A stretch of 64,000 nucleotides of DNA, from contig JANQRZ010000003.1 in the NCBI GenBank assembly GCA_028284265.1, positions 1-64,000 on the forward strand, read 5' to 3'. A program made the translations under genes and the position numbers. The notes beneath the pieces are model-generated. The model had not been told where the DNA came from. It searched no databases and saw only the letters and a program-made list of their open reading frames with translations. Numbering within the stretch: the first letter of the stretch is position 1; the number at the start of each line of letters is the position of its first letter. The stretch comes from Rhodothermales bacterium (GTDB lineage Bacteria > Bacteroidota > Rhodothermia > Rhodothermales > JANQRZ01). Positions 62,068 to 64,000 of the stretch are shown in pieces.

Positions 62068-63822
62068 ATGGAAACCTTTGAGCATATCGTCGAACGACTC
62101 GAATACTTCGTCTGGTCGTGGCCGGAAATCGGAGGCGAACTGTCGTTCATCGTTCTCGCGCTCCTCGGAACGGGCGTCTTTCTGACGCTTCGCCTCGCAT
62201 TCGTCCAGCTTCGCTACCTCGGGCACGGCATTGCCGTCACGACGGGCAAGTACGACGACCCCGACGAGCCGGGCGACGTGCCGCACTTCCAGGCGCTCAC
62301 GACGGCCCTCTCGGCGACAGTCGGGATCGGCAACATCGCAGGCGTGGCGATTGCGATTCACTGGGGTGGGCCGGGCGCGCTCTTCTGGATGTGGGTCACC
62401 GCGCTCCTCGGCATGGCGGTGAAGTATTCCGAGGTCACGCTCGCGCAGCACTACCGCGTCGTCGAGTTTCCCGACGGCGATGGCAAAGCGTGGGAAGGCT
62501 CGGTCTCGGGCGGGCCGATGTACTACATCGAGAAGGGCCTCGGCCCAGCGTGGAAGCCGCTCGCCGTGTTCTTCGCCGGGGCGCTCATGATTACGAGCTT
62601 CCTGACCGGCAACGCCGTCCAGGCCAACACCGTCGCCGACATCGTCAACACCGAGTTTGGCATCGCCACCTGGATCACGGGTCTCATCACGGCGGCGGTC
62701 GTCGGCATGGTCATCATCGGCGGGATCGGGCGGATCGGTAAAGTGACCGGCGTGCTCGCGCCCGCGATGGCGCTGATCTACGTGCTGGGTGCGCTCGTCA
62801 TCATCTTCGCCAACATCACTGAGGTCCCGGCAGCGTTCGCTCTCATTCTCACCGAAGCGTTCAACCCGTCGGCAGGCGTGGCGGGCACGGGGACCGGTGT
62901 TTTCCTTCTCACGATGATGTGGGGCGTTCGGCGCGGGTTGTTCTCGAACGAGGCAGGGCAGGGGTCGGCCCCGATTGCTCACGCCGCGGCCAAGACCGAC
63001 GAGCCGGTCAGCGAGGGCGTCGTCGCGCTCCTCGAACCGCTCATCGACACGATCATCATCTGCACGATGACCGGCCTCGTCATCCTCACGACCGGCGTCT
63101 GGAACACCCCGATCCCGACGGCGATGGACTTGGGTTCGGGCGACATTACTTACGTGGCTCCCGACGAGCGCGGAGTCTTTGCGGGCGGCGAGCCGGAGGC
63201 TGAGATTTTCGTCGAGGGCGGCATCCCGCGCTACGAAGAGGGTGAGCGCGCCTTTGCGTGGCACGATGTGGCGGTCGAGCAACTCTGGATCGACGAGGAC
63301 CGGACGACGCCGTTCTCGGGCCGGATTCTGACCGGCGAGGGACAGGCTGTGGACGCCGAGGGTAATGCCTACACGATGCTCTTCGGTGATGCGGTCGAGA
63401 CCGCTGCACCGCTGACGAGTGCAGCCTTTGAACTCGGCCTCGGGCAGTTCGGCCTCGGCGGCCTCGGTAAACTCATCGTGCTCGTTTCGGTCCTGCTGTT
63501 CGCCATCTCGACGAGCATCTCGTGGAGCTACTACGGCGACCGCTGCGCCAACTACCTCTTCGGCTCGAAGGGCATCCTGCCGTTCAAGGCGGTCTTCGTG
63601 GTGATGCACTTCGTCGGTGCGGTGGCGAGCCTCGCGACGATCTGGATCATCGGCGACATCGCGCTCGGCATGGTGACGTTCCCGAACCTGATCGCGCTCA
63701 TCATGCTCTCGGGCGTCGTGGCGAAGCTCACCAAGAGCTACTTCGAGCGCAAGCCATGGATCGAGAACGCTGAGGTCCACAAGCGCGTCGTGGCCGAGAA
63801 GAAGGCCGGGAAACAGAAATAA
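62068..63822 (+). CDS. Sodium:alanine symporter family (AGCS) protein with inserted loop
   Basis: 584 residues, longer than the usual 450-500. GDVPHFQALTTALSATVGIGNIAGVAIAI, the GGPMYYIEKGLG segment, and RRGLFSNEAGQGSAPIAHAAAKTDEPVSEG are the AGCS signatures. About ten membrane helices. A hydrophilic, acidic insertion of roughly 100 residues (about 355-450, with GDITYVAPDERGVFAGGEPEAE and AEGNAYTMLFGDA) separates the helix LVILTTGVWN from the last helices. It imports a small amino acid with Na+. Confidence 0.93.
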   Translation: METFEHIVERLEYFVWSWPEIGGELSFIVLALLGTGVFLTLRLAFVQLRYLGHGIAVTTGKYDDPDEPGDVPHFQALTTALSATVGIGNIAGVAIAIHWGGPGALFWMWVTALLGMAVKYSEVTLAQHYRVVEFPDGDGKAWEGSVSGGPMYYIEKGLGPAWKPLAVFFAGALMITSFLTGNAVQANTVADIVNTEFGIATWITGLITAAVVGMVIIGGIGRIGKVTGVLAPAMALIYVLGALVIIFANITEVPAAFALILTEAFNPSAGVAGTGTGVFLLTMMWGVRRGLFSNEAGQGSAPIAHAAAKTDEPVSEGVVALLEPLIDTIIICTMTGLVILTTGVWNTPIPTAMDLGSGDITYVAPDERGVFAGGEPEAEIFVEGGIPRYEEGERAFAWHDVAVEQLWIDEDRTTPFSGRILTGEGQAVDAEGNAYTMLFGDAVETAAPLTSAAFELGLGQFGLGGLGKLIVLVSVLLFAISTSISWSYYGDRCANYLFGSKGILPFKAVFVVMHFVGAVASLATIWIIGDIALGMVTFPNLIALIMLSGVVAKLTKSYFERKPWIENAEVHKRVVAEKKAGKQK

Positions 63823-63830
63823 ACCTCGTA

Positions 63831-63858
63831 GCAGGGGCACGGTGCACCATGCCCCTGC
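63831..63858 (+). repeat. GGGGC/GCCCC hairpin after the symporter gene
   Basis: GCAGGGGCA pairs with TGCCCCTGC around an inner GGTGCACC palindrome, 9 nt after the stop. It resembles the stems of the floA and pspA-operon terminators but has no T run. Confidence 0.7.
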
Positions 63859-63866
63859 CTCCGCTT

Positions 63867-64000
63867 ATGCTCACCGTCGTCGATCACCCGCTGCTCCGGC
63901 GCGACCTCACGATTCTCCGGGACCGGACCACGCCGCACGGCCAGTTCCGCCGGACGGTCAATGACGCCGCCGCCATCCTCGCCTACGAAGCGCTGCGCGA
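63867..64000 (+). CDS. upp: Uracil phosphoribosyltransferase, N-terminal part
   Basis: 44 codons to the window end: MLTVVDHPLLRRDLTILRDR and QFRRTVNDAAAILAYEAL match the Upp N terminus (HPL, LTxLRD, F, LAYEA). It makes UMP from uracil and PRPP. An in-frame ATG 18 nt earlier lies inside the preceding hairpin, so the inner ATG is preferred. The catalytic domain lies beyond the window. Confidence 0.85.
   Translation, partial: MLTVVDHPLLRRDLTILRDRTTPHGQFRRTVNDAAAILAYEALR

Overview
This window looks like a chromosome segment of a high-GC member of the Rhodothermota/Bacteroidota line (Rhodothermales-like). The pointers are a type IX secretion (T9SS) sorting domain on a secreted protease, a Bacteroidota-style gene order secY-map-rpmJ-rpsM-rpsK-rpsD-rpoA-rplQ, a zinc-free type B L31, LptE (so a Gram-negative outer membrane), frequent lack of clear Shine-Dalgarno sequences, and sparse AT-richer islands. 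No IS element, prophage, rRNA operon or CRISPR array was seen.

Layout. Positions 1-17074 hold the end of tuf followed by one co-directional ribosomal-protein supercluster (S10, spc and alpha operons) with secY, map and rpoA. It has four peculiarities: a terminator-like hairpin 12 nt before rpsJ, a predicted lipoprotein gene between rpsJ and rplC, no infA between map and rpmJ, and an L17 carrying a long acidic tail with a helix-hairpin-helix domain. A long (p)ppGpp synthetase/hydrolase, an HU-like protein, RuvX and peptide deformylase follow (17-21 kb).

From 21 to 27.5 kb is a membrane-integrity neighbourhood: flotillin-like FloA, a CorC/HlyC-type protein, and a three-gene PspA operon that includes a half-length PspA-like paralogue and a membrane-anchored coiled-coil protein. 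From 27.5 to 31.3 kb are a cyanophycinase-like peptidase, pyrimidine-nucleoside phosphorylase, a quinone oxidoreductase-like enzyme and L31. From 31 to 44.5 kb are two probable beta-1,2-glucan enzymes, a GH144-type glycoamylase-fold protein and a 2945-residue NdvB-type glucan synthase, flanking small genes including a Crp/Fnr regulator.

From 44.7 to 54.6 kb are a T9SS-exported serine protease, tRNA-Gln(CUG), an acyltransferase, two unknown proteins coupled to ribD-ribE, and miaB. From 54.6 to 64 kb are small unknown genes, a sigma-54-type ATPase regulator overlapping lptE, a membrane glycosyltransferase, a TPR protein, anmK, an AT-rich two-gene cassette (2TM protein plus Cas2/SinR-like protein), a sodium:alanine symporter and the start of upp.

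The most unusual signal is not a gene. At least seven start codons (rpsS, rplQ, corC-like, the GT2 gene, the gene at 49432, the oxidoreductase at 29884, and lptE) have a low-complexity element placed against or across them. Most are imperfect inverted repeats and five are built from 7- or 8-nt tandem units. The unit sequences differ between loci but the architecture and position recur. In lptE the element itself encodes the signal peptide. A second repeat family, GGGGC-N-GCCCC hairpins, serves as transcription terminators.
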